39,713 nt of DNA from Bryobacter sp. (GCA_022843605.1 JALHNI010000051.1:1-39713), one strand, 5' to 3'; shown: positions 1 through 8,098, counted from the first letter of the stretch. Numbers and translations: made by a program. Notes: a model not told the origin generated them from the letters alone.

Positions 1-1
1 C

Positions 2-124
2 TTCCTGAATGGAGTCGCCTCACCCCCCAACGCCTACCTGGCCATCACGGGCAACGCTAACCTCGAGAAATCTCTTCTTGAGCGAGCCCGCGCCTTGGGC
101 GAGCGGACGAAACTCGTTCAATAA
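2..124 (+). CDS. C-terminal end of an unidentified protein (partial)
   Basis: An open frame enters from the left edge and gives 40 residues ending in ERTKLVQ before a TAA at 122-124. The piece includes the strings NAYLAITGN and LLERARALGER, which look like a strand or loop followed by a charged C-terminal helix. The codon third positions are GC-rich like the neighbours, so it is probably the real end of a gene, but the fragment is too short to assign a family. It is followed by the promoter region of the globin operon. Confidence 0.5.
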   Translation, partial: FLNGVASPPNAYLAITGNANLEKSLLERARALGERTKLVQ

Positions 125-132
125 TCAACCGA

Positions 133-154
133 GGTGCCTCTTGACACAGGCACC
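133..154. repeat. Inverted repeat around the -35 hexamer of the globin operon
   Basis: GGTGCCT (133-139) and AGGCACC (148-154) are perfect 7-bp arms around an 8-nt centre that contains TTGACA (141-146). No T-run follows on the plus strand, so it is a poor intrinsic terminator for the gene at the left edge. It could be a second operator or a chance hairpin. Confidence 0.4.
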
Positions 155-170
155 CCGGCCACAGTATCCC
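141..170 (+). promoter_or_regulatory. Candidate sigma-70 promoter of the globin-reductase-nsrR operon
   Basis: A perfect TTGACA -35 hexamer lies at 141-146. The -10 is unclear: TATCCC at 165-170 has the right spacing (18 nt) but matches only half the consensus. The 172-202 palindrome begins directly after this -10, so a protein bound there would cover the transcription start. Confidence 0.5.
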
Positions 171-171
171 T

Positions 172-202
172 ATATATGTTGCATATCAAATGCAACATAT
201 AT
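172..202. promoter_or_regulatory. Perfect inverted repeat, likely NsrR-type operator
   Basis: ATATATGTTGCAT (172-184) and ATGCAACATATAT (190-202) are perfect 13-bp arms separated by ATCAA. The repeat sits between the likely -10 region and the Shine-Dalgarno sequence of the globin gene. The operon it fronts ends with an Rrf2/NsrR-type regulator, and Rrf2 regulators bind AT-rich dyads of about this size. Autoregulation by that protein is therefore the simplest reading. The exact sequence differs from the enterobacterial NsrR consensus as I know it, so the pairing is inferred from context. Confidence 0.7.
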
Positions 203-216
203 CCGGGAGGATACGA

Positions 217-582
217 ATGAGTTCCCTGTATGAACAACTGGGTGGCCAACCCGCTGTCGACGCCGCCGTCGACATCTTCTATCGCAAGGTCCTAAGCGAC
301 GATCGCATCAGCGCGTTCTTCGACGGCGTCGACATGGATCGCCAGATCGGCAAGCAAAAAGCCTTTCTCACGATGGCCTTCGGTGGGCCCCACAACTACT
401 CCGGCCGTGACATGCGCACCGCCCATGCGCCCCTCGTCGCCCGAGGCCTGAATGATAGCCATTTCGATGCCGTCGCCGAGAACCTCAGCAGCACTCTGCA
501 GGAATTGGGTGTCGCCCAGGACCTGATCGATCAGGTAATGGCCATCGCCGGTTCCACCCGACAAGACGTGCTGGGCCGCTAG
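217..582 (+). CDS. Group I truncated haemoglobin (trHbN-like)
   Basis: A 121-residue haem protein of the group I truncated globin family. It has B10 Tyr at residue 22 (DIFYRK), an E-helix Gln near 47 and the proximal F8 His at 70 (MRTAHAPL), and it covers the whole short 2-on-2 globin fold. Group I proteins such as mycobacterial GlbN oxidise nitric oxide to nitrate using bound oxygen. The start at 217 is chosen because GGGAGG lies 6 nt upstream; an in-frame ATG at 190 lies inside the operator palindrome. The next gene, a flavin/iron-sulfur reductase, begins directly after the stop (TAG-ATG), so the two are probably translated together and the reductase likely re-reduces this globin. Confidence 0.9.
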   Translation: MSSLYEQLGGQPAVDAAVDIFYRKVLSDDRISAFFDGVDMDRQIGKQKAFLTMAFGGPHNYSGRDMRTAHAPLVARGLNDSHFDAVAENLSSTLQELGVAQDLIDQVMAIAGSTRQDVLGR

Positions 583-1560
583 ATGCCCCAACTCACCTAC
601 GACGGCGTCACTTACCGCGCCGCCCCAGGCGAGAGCGTGTTGGACGCCCTGCTACGGCAGGGCGTTCCGATCGCCAACTCCTGCCGCGCTGGTGCTTGCC
701 AAAGTTGTCTGCTGCGGGCCAACAGCGGTCAGGTTCCCGCTGCCGCTCAGGTAGGCCTCAAAAGTACGCTGTCCGAACAAGGCTACTTCCTCGCCTGTCT
801 TTGTCATCCCACTGAAGATCTCCAACTGGAGGAAGCGGGCGGTCTGGAGGTCGCAGCCTCCCTGGCCGCGCTGGAACGTCTCACCCCCACCGTGCTGCGA
901 GCCCGCGTCCGCACCCACCAACCGCTCCACTACCGGGCCGGCCAGTACATTACGCTTCGCCGCCCGGACGGCCTCGCCCGCAGCTACTCACTCGCCAGCT
1001 TGCCCGACGACCACACCTTGGAGCTTCACATTCGGCGCACTCCGCAAGGCCAGATGAGCGGCTGGCTCTTTGACGAGGCACACGAAAACGACGCAGTCAC
1101 CGTCCGCGGCCCAGCCGGTGACTGTTTCTATACGGCCGGCCATCCCGACCAGCCCCTTTTGCTCGCCGGCACCGGCACCGGCCTCGCCCCCCTTGCCGGC
1201 ATCTGCAAAGATGCGCTGCGCCAGGGTCACCGCGGCCCCATTCACCTCTTTCACGGCGCCCTCCGGCCGGAGGGGCTCTACCTCCAGGACGAACTCCACA
1301 CGCTAGCTCGCGAAAACAGCAATCTGCAGTACATCCCGGCCGTCATGGAGGGTGGCGAGGCCGCGGGCCTGGAGACTGGCAAGCTCGACACCGTCATCGC
1401 CCATCGGCACCCCAAACTCTCCGGCTGGCGCGGCTTCGTTTGCGGCGATCCCACCGTCGTTCAACTCCTCAGGAAGAAGTTCTTTCTGGCTGGCATGGCC
1501 AGCCGTGAGATCTTTGCCGATGCCTTCCTGCAAGCTCCCGCACCGCAAACCACCCGATAA
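583..1560 (+). CDS. 2Fe-2S ferredoxin-flavin-NAD(P)H oxidoreductase
   Basis: A 325-residue three-domain electron-transfer flavoenzyme. Residues 1-90 are a plant-type ferredoxin with ligands C34, C39, C42 and C72 (CRAGACQSC, then LACLC). Residues about 90-190 are the FAD-binding barrel with the RSYSLAS signature. Residues about 190-315 are the NAD(P)H domain with GTGTGLAP and, near the end, FVCGDP. The order Fd-FAD-NAD matches the reductase components of ring-hydroxylating oxygenases and CDP-6-deoxy-glucose reductase-like enzymes. Here it follows a truncated globin and precedes an NsrR-type regulator, which suggests it feeds NADH electrons to the globin and so replaces the reductase half of a flavohaemoglobin. 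The start ATG touches the globin stop codon. Confidence 0.88.
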   Translation: MPQLTYDGVTYRAAPGESVLDALLRQGVPIANSCRAGACQSCLLRANSGQVPAAAQVGLKSTLSEQGYFLACLCHPTEDLQLEEAGGLEVAASLAALERLTPTVLRARVRTHQPLHYRAGQYITLRRPDGLARSYSLASLPDDHTLELHIRRTPQGQMSGWLFDEAHENDAVTVRGPAGDCFYTAGHPDQPLLLAGTGTGLAPLAGICKDALRQGHRGPIHLFHGALRPEGLYLQDELHTLARENSNLQYIPAVMEGGEAAGLETGKLDTVIAHRHPKLSGWRGFVCGDPTVVQLLRKKFFLAGMASREIFADAFLQAPAPQTTR

Positions 1561-1570
1561 TGGAAGCGGA

Positions 1571-2008
1571 ATGCAGCTTACCGTCCACACCGATTACGCC
1601 TTGCGGGTTCTGCTCTACCTTGCCCACTTCCCTCAAAAGCGGGTGGGCACTGAAGAGATCAGCAGCGCCTACGGCATCTCCAAGAACCACCTCGTACGGG
1701 TCGTGCATACCCTCGCCGCCGGCGGCTTTCTTCGCGTTACGGTAGGCCGTTCGGGCGGCGTAGAACTGGCGCGGCCACCGCAAGAAATCGGCTTAGGTGA
1801 AGTCGTCCGCGCTTCGGAAGCCTCTTTCCGTCTTGCGGAGTGCCACGAAACCGCGCAAAACACCTGCCCCATCGTCCCCGTCTGCGGCCTGAAGCCTTGC
1901 CTCGACGAAGCGCTCGCCGCCTTCATGTCCACGCTGGACCGCTACACCCTGGCCGACCTCATCCGCGACAAAAGCCGTGCCAAGTTCGTCCAGTTGGTCT
2001 CACCCTAG
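1571..2008 (+). CDS. nsrR: Rrf2-family transcriptional regulator, NsrR-type
   Basis: A 145-residue Rrf2 regulator with an N-terminal winged helix (start MQLTVHTDYALR; recognition region GISKNHLVRVVHTL) and three cysteines placed as in NsrR: C91, C99 and C105, with a further C110. Asp8 in TDYALR is also present; it is an iron-sulfur cluster ligand in Streptomyces NsrR. NsrR proteins hold an iron-sulfur cluster that reacts with NO, which releases them from operator DNA. The gene is third in the operon, 10 bp after the reductase stop, with GGAAGCGG just ahead of the ATG. The 172-202 palindrome is the natural candidate operator. The earlier in-frame starts lie inside the reductase gene and are unlikely. 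Confidence 0.85.
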   Translation: MQLTVHTDYALRVLLYLAHFPQKRVGTEEISSAYGISKNHLVRVVHTLAAGGFLRVTVGRSGGVELARPPQEIGLGEVVRASEASFRLAECHETAQNTCPIVPVCGLKPCLDEALAAFMSTLDRYTLADLIRDKSRAKFVQLVSP

Positions 2009-2015
2009 GCCGGGC

Positions 2016-2396
2016 CTATTCCCGCCCACGCACCCGGTCAAACTCCCGCCGGTCCCGCTTCGACAGCTTGCCTTCCCGCGGCGCCCCGAATTGTGCGAGC
2101 GCCTTCTGCTGCTCCGCCAGTTTCCGCCGCCTCTCCTTGCTGTCTTCGGTCTCCTGATAGAAGGTCTGCGCCACCGCTGCCGGACCGCGAATATCGCTCA
2201 GCAGCAGCACTTCCACCTGCAAATCGCCTGTTTCGGTCTTCACCTGCAGCAGATCGCCCACCCGGACATCCCGGGACGGCTTCGCCGTTTGGCCATTCGA
2301 GGACACCCGCCCCATCTCGCAACTCCGCGCCGCCAGCGCCCGGGTCTTGAAGAATCGCGCCGCCCAAAGCCATTTGTCCAGTCTCACGCTGGTCAT
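2016..2396 (-). CDS. hslR: S4-domain RNA-binding protein, Hsp15 family
   Basis: A 126-residue protein that opens with the S4 signature (VRLDKWLWAARFFKTR, then a glycine-containing turn and SRDVRVGD). The tail is a basic helical segment rich in Lys/Arg, as in E. coli Hsp15 (133 residues). Hsp15 binds 50S subunits carrying a nascent chain and helps recycle them after abortive translation. The gene converges on the NsrR gene with 7 bp between the stops. The family call is firm; the exact role in this phylum is inferred. Confidence 0.88.
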   Translation of the reverse strand: MTSVRLDKWLWAARFFKTRALAARSCEMGRVSSNGQTAKPSRDVRVGDLLQVKTETGDLQVEVLLLSDIRGPAAVAQTFYQETEDSKERRRKLAEQQKALAQFGAPREGKLSKRDRREFDRVRGRE

Positions 2397-2654
2397 GCTT
2401 TCATTCTCATACGGTCACAGTCGGCCGCAAGAAACTTTGTCCCACCATCGCCCTCTGCGCCTTGGACTTACCGGTCTCCTTCCCTTCTACCGCCCGCCAT
2501 TGCTCTTGACGCCGTGTCACCCTCAATCGTGCCCGCATTCCGTCTGCCGCCCGAAATCGATCCCGCCTCCGATTTCGGTAAACTCAATCGAATCAATGAG
2601 TCCCCGGTTCGTTTCGTTGTGCGGGCGGCAGGGCTTAAGATAGGGCTGATCCGC

Positions 2655-4718
2655 ATGCGACTCACTCTCCTCTTCCTGCTGGCCGTTTCCCTGCCCGCCC
2701 AGATCGTCACCACTCCGGCGGGCTTCCCCGCCTTCACCGAGATCGACACGCCACCCAACTTCAACCCCGATACGGTCCGCGTTACCTTGAACGGCCGGGC
2801 CGCCGAAGCCAAAGTCGACTGGCGTCAACCCCGGGCTCGCATCTCCTGGATCTCCCTCGGCCCCGGACAATATAAAATCTCCTTCGATGGCCGCACCCGC
2901 CAAACCGAACCCGCCATGGTCGGCACCGGCGACCGCGTCACCTACGGCCGGCCCGGAGTCCGGGGCCGCGTAGGAGTCGGGCTCTACGCCCACCCCGGCG
3001 CTATCGACTTCGACGGCGACGGCAACCTCGATCTCATCGCCAACTGCCCGGACCGTCCGTACAATGGCATCTACTACCTGCGTAATCTCGGCACCAACCA
3101 ACAGCCCCTCTTCGACCGCGCCGTCTGGTGGGGTCCTTCCCGCAAAGACCCCGTCGTCGCCGACTTCAACGGCGACGGAAACCTCGATCTCGTCTTCTCC
3201 GGCGGCTACTTCAACGACCTCAAGCGCAACAAACTCTCCCGGCCCGTCGCCATTCATCTGCCCCGCACGTATCACGTCGGCCGCGACGACCTCTGGTATC
3301 CCGTTGACTGGGATGGCGACGGCCGCGTGGATGTCTTGAACGGCGTCAGTGACTGGCGCGACTACGGCTGGGACGACGCCTTCTCGCCCACGGGCGAATG
3401 GCAGCGCGGCCCCCTCCACGGCTACGTCTACTTCTGGCGCAACACCGGCACCAACCAGGCCCCTAAGTTCGAGAAAGCAGAACAACTGCCCATCGATCAG
3501 TACGGGACCCCGGCCCCCAATCCCATCGATTGGGACGGCGACGGCAAACTCGATCTCGTCCTCGCCAACTTCGTCGACCGCGTCTTTCTGCTCAAGCACG
3601 GCGAACGCACCCCGCAACCCTTCGATTTCCGCATGGATCTCTGCATGATCCAACCCCGCGCCGTCCGTTGGAATCCTTCCGGCCCACCCTCGCTGCTGAT
3701 TGGCGAGGAAGGCGGCCACATTGCATTGGTGCATCCCGGCAAGCAGCCGGTTTATCTCGAACAGTTGGACCCCTACGTCAAAAGCGGCTCACTCTCCCGC
3801 CCCGTCGCCTTCGATTGGAATGGCGATGGCCGCCTTGACTTACTCGTGGGGAACTCCGCGGGCTACATCCAGTATTTCGAAAACACCGGCACCGCCCAGC
3901 GACCCGCCTTTACTGACCGCGGCAACTTACTCGCCGGCGGCAAAGTCATTCGCCGCACCGCAGGTAAGAATGGCTCCGTTCAGGGCCCCGCCGAAGAGAA
4001 ATGGGGCTACGCAAATCCCTCGGTCGCCGATTGGGACCACGACGGCAAGCCGGACCTGATGGTGAACGACATCTGGGGCGACGTCGTCTGGTACCGCAAC
4101 ATCGGCACGCGGCAGAAACCGGAGTTGGCCGCCGCGGCCAGTGTTGAAGTGGAATGGCAAGGTCCAGCGCCGAAGCCGGGCTGGGTCTGGTGGACGCCGA
4201 AGCCGAAGCAGTTAGTCACCCAATGGCGCACCACTCCGAAGATGGTCGACTGGAACCGCGACGGCCTCATGGACCTCGTCATGCTCGACTGGCGAGGCTA
4301 TCTCGCGCTGTACCGGCGAGAGCGTCAAGGTGACAAGGTCGCGCTGCTGCCCCCGGAGCGTATCTTCGTCGAACCCGGTGGGCGCTTTCTGAATCTGTCT
4401 GCCGGCAATGCCGGCCGCAGCGGCAGGCGCAAGATCGATATGGTCGATTGGGACGGCGACGGCGATCTGGACTTAGTAACGGACTCCGACGACGGCCCCG
4501 CCTGGTACGAGAACATCGGCACCCAGGCCAAACCCGTCATGCGGTCGCGCGGCACGATTCTCAAAGCCAAGCTCGCCGGACACAACCCCACGCCGAACGC
4601 GGCCGACTGGAACGGCGACGGCAAGCTCGACCTCATCGTCGGCGCCGAAGACGGCCTACTCTATTACTTCGAACGCACTTACATCGAAACCAGTAACTTA
4701 GCCGCCGCCGGCAACTGA
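2655..4718 (+). CDS. Secreted FG-GAP/VCBS repeat protein with nine Ca-binding-type loops
   Basis: A 687-residue secreted protein. The start at 2655 gives a clean signal peptide (MRLTLLFLLAVSLPAQ); the longer open frame upstream has no such feature and is antisense to hslR. After a short N-terminal beta region there are nine D-[FW]-[DN]-x-D-G-x-x-D type loops, for example DFDGDGNLDL, DWDGDGRVDV, DWNGDGRLDL and DWNGDGKLDL. Each is followed by a strand and often by a phrase such as YxxNxGT. This is the FG-GAP/VCBS pattern of a beta-propeller with calcium-binding loops, common in secreted proteins of Acidobacteriota and Planctomycetes. No catalytic domain is visible. It may bind carbohydrate or surface ligands, but the target is unknown. 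The last 21 bp overlap the convergent gene that ends at 4698. Confidence 0.88.
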   Translation: MRLTLLFLLAVSLPAQIVTTPAGFPAFTEIDTPPNFNPDTVRVTLNGRAAEAKVDWRQPRARISWISLGPGQYKISFDGRTRQTEPAMVGTGDRVTYGRPGVRGRVGVGLYAHPGAIDFDGDGNLDLIANCPDRPYNGIYYLRNLGTNQQPLFDRAVWWGPSRKDPVVADFNGDGNLDLVFSGGYFNDLKRNKLSRPVAIHLPRTYHVGRDDLWYPVDWDGDGRVDVLNGVSDWRDYGWDDAFSPTGEWQRGPLHGYVYFWRNTGTNQAPKFEKAEQLPIDQYGTPAPNPIDWDGDGKLDLVLANFVDRVFLLKHGERTPQPFDFRMDLCMIQPRAVRWNPSGPPSLLIGEEGGHIALVHPGKQPVYLEQLDPYVKSGSLSRPVAFDWNGDGRLDLLVGNSAGYIQYFENTGTAQRPAFTDRGNLLAGGKVIRRTAGKNGSVQGPAEEKWGYANPSVADWDHDGKPDLMVNDIWGDVVWYRNIGTRQKPELAAAASVEVEWQGPAPKPGWVWWTPKPKQLVTQWRTTPKMVDWNRDGLMDLVMLDWRGYLALYRRERQGDKVALLPPERIFVEPGGRFLNLSAGNAGRSGRRKIDMVDWDGDGDLDLVTDSDDGPAWYENIGTQAKPVMRSRGTILKAKLAGHNPTPNAADWNGDGKLDLIVGAEDGLLYYFERTYIETSNLAAAGN

Positions 4719-5606
4719 CTTCAGCTTCGTGCACAAGTAACTCGCCCGGTCCAGCGCGACCTTCGCCGGCGCAAAGTCGAGCGTCTGCATTAAGGCCGCA
4801 CTATCCTGCAGGAAGCCGTCCATCTGATAGGCAATGGCGCGATCCTGCGCATTGACGTCCATGCCCTGCCGGCGCAGGCGTTGCCCAAGGGCATCAAGAT
4901 TTTGCTGCGTCTGGAACACGCGATTAGCCACGGCCACAAACTGCGGCCGCAAGTCGTCCCAGGCCGCTTTCTGCTCCGGAGTCAGTTTGCCGGCATCCAC
5001 CGTTGGCACCGGTAGCGGTTTCTTGCCGTTGTCTTCCACGGGGCCAAAGTCCACCGCATCTAAACCCTGCGGAGCCCGCTGCCGTTGGTACATGCCAAAG
5101 CCGAAACCGTAGCCATACCCCGCGCCCAGCGTCGCGAGTTGCAGTGCGTAACGCTCGATATCGCGGTCCGATCCGTTACCGCCCAGGAATAGACGGCGCG
5201 AAACGCGCCCCGCCCCGGCGTAGCCAAACGCCGCGCCCGAACCGAATCCGTTCGCCCGGAACTGCGGACGGTTCTGATAGTCGCCCAACCTGCCATAGAG
5301 ACCCGCCACACTGCGGCCCAACGCGGGGTTCGCGTAACCGCGAGCCTCCACCATCGCCAGCCAGGACAGGCTCCGCCGCACTAACTCCCGATTGGCCTGA
5401 TAGTCGCCAGGCGTAAAGCCGCCGATCAGGGGCACAAAGCCCTGAAAGCTATTGCCCAGCGTATTCACGCGGCTCAATAACTGGTCGTCTGAAACCGATG
5501 CTCCCTGCGAGTGCCAGGCCGTCAAGTCACGGTCAAGCGCCTGATGCCGAACGTTATACTGGCCGAACGCAGTAAGAACACATCCCAGAAACAGGGTCGC
5601 CTTCAT
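4698..5606 (-). CDS. Secreted protein of unknown function, third gene of the CsgG-like operon
   Basis: A 302-residue protein with a signal peptide (MKATLFLGCVLTAFGQ). The middle is rich in Gly, Tyr and Phe (GAGYGYGFGFGMYQRQ), and the C-terminal 110 residues look helical, with many Gln and Ala. I do not recognise the family. It starts one base after the stop of the upstream CsgG-like gene, and its Shine-Dalgarno AAGGA lies inside the end of that gene, so the two are translationally coupled. Context suggests a partner of the CsgG-like proteins, for example a secreted substrate or chaperone, but that is inference. Its 3' end overlaps the FG-GAP gene by 21 bp. Confidence 0.75.
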   Translation of the reverse strand: MKATLFLGCVLTAFGQYNVRHQALDRDLTAWHSQGASVSDDQLLSRVNTLGNSFQGFVPLIGGFTPGDYQANRELVRRSLSWLAMVEARGYANPALGRSVAGLYGRLGDYQNRPQFRANGFGSGAAFGYAGAGRVSRRLFLGGNGSDRDIERYALQLATLGAGYGYGFGFGMYQRQRAPQGLDAVDFGPVEDNGKKPLPVPTVDAGKLTPEQKAAWDDLRPQFVAVANRVFQTQQNLDALGQRLRRQGMDVNAQDRAIAYQMDGFLQDSAALMQTLDFAPAKVALDRASYLCTKLKSVAGGG

Positions 5607-5607
5607 C

Positions 5608-6564
5608 TTAGTTCCTTACGACGTCGCCTACCTTGGCCGCCGCACCGCTGTAAGTTCCCGTAGCGATTCGATCACGCACGGAAGTAATCACTAAGTCGCC
5701 GATCCGCTCGGTCTGAACGTCGAGCACTTCGCCGGTCGTCGGATCCTTGATCTCCTTGCCCTTGCGGAACACGGTCAACTTCATGCCATTGGTGATTCCG
5801 GAGCCCGAACCGGCGTTGATGGTGATGTTCGCGCCCGAGATGTCAGCCACCATCGCCTCCACCTCAACCTCTTTCGCCGACGAAGCCGCGCCAGCGCCGC
5901 GCGTGCTCAGGTCCGCGGAGAGCTTTGCCACCGCGTCCATCACCGCTTCGCCAATGATCGTCTCGCCGAAGTTCGAAGCGTTCGACCCGAAGCCTCCGCC
6001 CACCAGCACTCCGCCGGTGAAGAAGCCGCCCATGCCGCCCTTGCTGGTCCGCTTGGATTCGCCGCGGGCCTCACCCGAGGCCACCACTTCCGACGATTCG
6101 TTGTCGACGAGCCGGTAGGCCAGCACCACCACGGCCTTGCCGGTGCTCTTCGAACCACCGATCATGCCGCCCGCGCCCGAAACACCGACGCCCAGTCCGG
6201 CTGAGTTCCGGCGGTCGTCACGTCCAAAGACCACGATGTCGCCCATTAGCGTAAAGTCGGCTCCGCGGATCTGGCCGATGCGCGCACCGGTGCCTTTCTT
6301 GACGCGATTGCTGGCGCCAAAATCCTGCTCCTTCATGATGTTCGCCACTTTGCGGCGCTCCACTACCGTGAACTTGCCGTCCTGCGCCACGCGCGAAGTC
6401 AGCAGCGCGCTGATCCCCTGGCCCACATCCACCTGCGTGCCGAAGATCGCCTGCGTCGCGGTCATCACCGTCGAATAGTCAAAAGACTCAATGCTCATCG
6501 AGCGCTTGGTTTGCGCACCGGCCATCACGCTAAACGCCAGGGCTAAGACAATTTGCTTCTTCAT
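5608..6564 (-). CDS. CsgG/HfaB-like secreted protein (short paralogue)
   Basis: A 318-residue protein with a signal peptide (MKKQIVLALAFSVMAGAQ) followed by a CsgG-type domain. The signature stretches are SIESFDYSTV, a GISALLTSRV helix, VVERRKV, FGASNRVKKG, GADFTLMGDI and a late IIGEAVMDA helix. CsgG forms the outer-membrane pore for curli secretion in E. coli and is anchored by a lipidated Cys; here no lipobox Cys is present, so a soluble periplasmic form is more likely. The C-terminal 80 residues (GSGITNGMKLTVFRKG, then ERIGDLVITSV) resemble the small C-terminal domain of FlgT. It is a clear paralogue of the gene ending at 6575, 10 bp upstream. GAGGAA precedes the start. Confidence 0.8.
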   Translation of the reverse strand: MKKQIVLALAFSVMAGAQTKRSMSIESFDYSTVMTATQAIFGTQVDVGQGISALLTSRVAQDGKFTVVERRKVANIMKEQDFGASNRVKKGTGARIGQIRGADFTLMGDIVVFGRDDRRNSAGLGVGVSGAGGMIGGSKSTGKAVVVLAYRLVDNESSEVVASGEARGESKRTSKGGMGGFFTGGVLVGGGFGSNASNFGETIIGEAVMDAVAKLSADLSTRGAGAASSAKEVEVEAMVADISGANITINAGSGSGITNGMKLTVFRKGKEIKDPTTGEVLDVQTERIGDLVITSVRDRIATGTYSGAAAKVGDVVRN

Positions 6565-6574
6565 TTCCGGTTCC

Positions 6575-7918
6575 TCACTGGGCCTTCGCCCGCTTACGCA
6601 CGATCGCTCCCACGGTTGCAGGGGAGCCTTGATACTGGCCGACCGAGATCTTTTCGCGCACCGACGTAATCTGCATTTCGCCGATTCGTTCCGTCTGGAC
6701 GTCGAGCACCTCTTTGGTAATCGGATCCTTCACTTCGCCCAACACCCTAAATACGTCAAAAACGTCTGCCATTGTCACGCCATCGTTGCTTCCGATCGCT
6801 AAAGTAAGTTGCATGCCGGTGACATCCGCCACACGGCCCTCGATATCGGAGCTCTTCGCCGGCAAGGTGGGGATTTTGGTGTTCATCTTCTCCGCGAGCT
6901 GATCGCAGGCGGAAATCACGGCTTCGCCGATGATGGTCTGGGCAAAATTGCTGCTCGTCATGTCGACGTTCGCACCGGCGATCGTACCGCCCGCGCCGAA
7001 CAGCCCGCCCATCCCCTTGCTTTCGCGCTTGCTCTCGCCACGCGCTTCGCCGCTCTCGATCACTTCGCTGGTCTCCGCGTCGACAATGCGATAGGCGATC
7101 ACCACCACCGCCTTCTCCTCTTTTCTACCGATGCGGACTCCGCCCAACATTCCACCCACTTTGGGGATTCGGCTGGTCGCGGCCCCGACACCTACCGTCT
7201 TGTTCCGGTCGTCACGGCCGAAGGCGACAATATCGCCCATCAGCATCGCATCAGCCCCCAGAATGCGGCCGATCTTCGCGTTCGAGCCCTTCTTCACCCG
7301 GTTGCTGGCACCGAAGTCCTGTTCGGCCATCACTTTGTTGATCGCGGCCCGTTCAAGCACCGAAATCTTGCCGGCCTGCTGCAGACGCGTTGTCAGCAAC
7401 GCGCGGATGCCTTTGCCGATGTCCTGCTGCGTGTTAAAAATCGCCTGCACTGAAGTCTGGACAGTCGAAAAATCGAACTCCTCGATCGCCAACCGCCGTT
7501 TCACCGGAGCCGCCGGAGCGGAAGGCGCGGGCGGAGGCGGGGGAGGAGCGCTCACCACTACGGGGGCGGGTGCCGGAGCCACGGCTGCCGCGGGGGCTGG
7601 CGCGGCCGAATCGGGATCCATCAACACTCCGATCACGCGGTCAGAAACGCCAGCCGACTTGAGCAGCTTCATGTCAGAGACGCCCAACGTCAAAGCCCGC
7701 TTCTCCTTCAGGATGCCTTTGACAATGAGGTCATCGCCCATGCCGGCCTTCTTCAACTGAATCACCGAATCGATTAGCGGATCCGCCGCCGGAGCTGCCG
7801 GTTTGGCGGGCAGAGCAGACTTGGCGGGCACTGCGGGCTTCGGAGCCGTCTTTACCGGCGCCTGCCCGAATATGCCGCTCGCAAGGACCAGGAATAGTGC
7901 TGCGTCGTGTAGTCTCAT
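6575..7918 (-). CDS. CsgG/HfaB-like secreted protein (long paralogue with N-terminal extension)
   Basis: A 447-residue first gene of the operon, with AGGAG ahead of its ATG. A signal peptide (ending GIFGQ) is followed by a Lys/Pro/Ala-rich stretch and a short helical module (LIDSVIQLKKAGMGDDLI, SAGVSDRVIGVL). A Pro/Ala/Val linker of about 45 residues comes next. Then comes a CsgG-type domain matching its neighbour nearly segment for segment (AIEEFDFSTVQ, FGASNRVKKG, ADAMLMGDIVAFGRDD, IIGEAVISA) and the same FlgT-like C-terminal domain (ERIGEMQITSV). There is no lipobox Cys. The extension is the main difference between the paralogues and may fix it to another partner. The gene is divergent from the efflux operon. 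Confidence 0.82.
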   Translation of the reverse strand: MRLHDAALFLVLASGIFGQAPVKTAPKPAVPAKSALPAKPAAPAADPLIDSVIQLKKAGMGDDLIVKGILKEKRALTLGVSDMKLLKSAGVSDRVIGVLMDPDSAAPAPAAAVAPAPAPVVVSAPPPPPPAPSAPAAPVKRRLAIEEFDFSTVQTSVQAIFNTQQDIGKGIRALLTTRLQQAGKISVLERAAINKVMAEQDFGASNRVKKGSNAKIGRILGADAMLMGDIVAFGRDDRNKTVGVGAATSRIPKVGGMLGGVRIGRKEEKAVVVIAYRIVDAETSEVIESGEARGESKRESKGMGGLFGAGGTIAGANVDMTSSNFAQTIIGEAVISACDQLAEKMNTKIPTLPAKSSDIEGRVADVTGMQLTLAIGSNDGVTMADVFDVFRVLGEVKDPITKEVLDVQTERIGEMQITSVREKISVGQYQGSPATVGAIVRKRAKAQ

Positions 7919-8002
7919 CAGGGCTCCTGCAAATCAAGGGTTATGTCCGCTACCGGACCAGCGTGTTTCGTGCGGCGGGACTAGGCAGTCTCGCGCGGTG
8001 CG

Positions 8003-8019
8003 GTGGGCGCGACGCCCAC
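8003..8019. repeat. Inverted repeat GTGGGCG-CGA-CGCCCAC
   Basis: Perfect 7-bp arms with a 3-nt loop between the two divergent operons. No T-run follows on either strand, so it is probably not a terminator. It may be a regulatory site or a dispersed palindrome. Confidence 0.45.
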
Positions 8020-8054
8020 TAGGCTAAAAGTTTACCAGCCAATCAAAGTTGTGG

Positions 8055-8098
8055 TTGCTGGAAAAAATGTGCGAAGTATGTTACATTAACAAACATAC
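8055..8098 (+). promoter_or_regulatory. Candidate promoter and operator of the RND efflux operon
   Basis: TTGCTG (8055-8060) and TATGTT (8077-8082) are 16 nt apart and make a weak -35/-10 pair. The -10 is inside an inverted repeat, GTATGTT (8076-8082) and AACATAC (8092-8098), which also contains a second dyad TGTT-acatt-AACA. A repressor bound here would block transcription. No regulator gene is adjacent, so the controlling protein is not identified. Confidence 0.45.

Noticed and set aside
2523..3734. 403-residue open frame on the minus strand across the FG-GAP gene
   Set aside because: It is the antisense of the repeated Asp/Gly codons in the FG-GAP protein and has low-complexity Val/Ala/Glu content with no ribosome site or family match.
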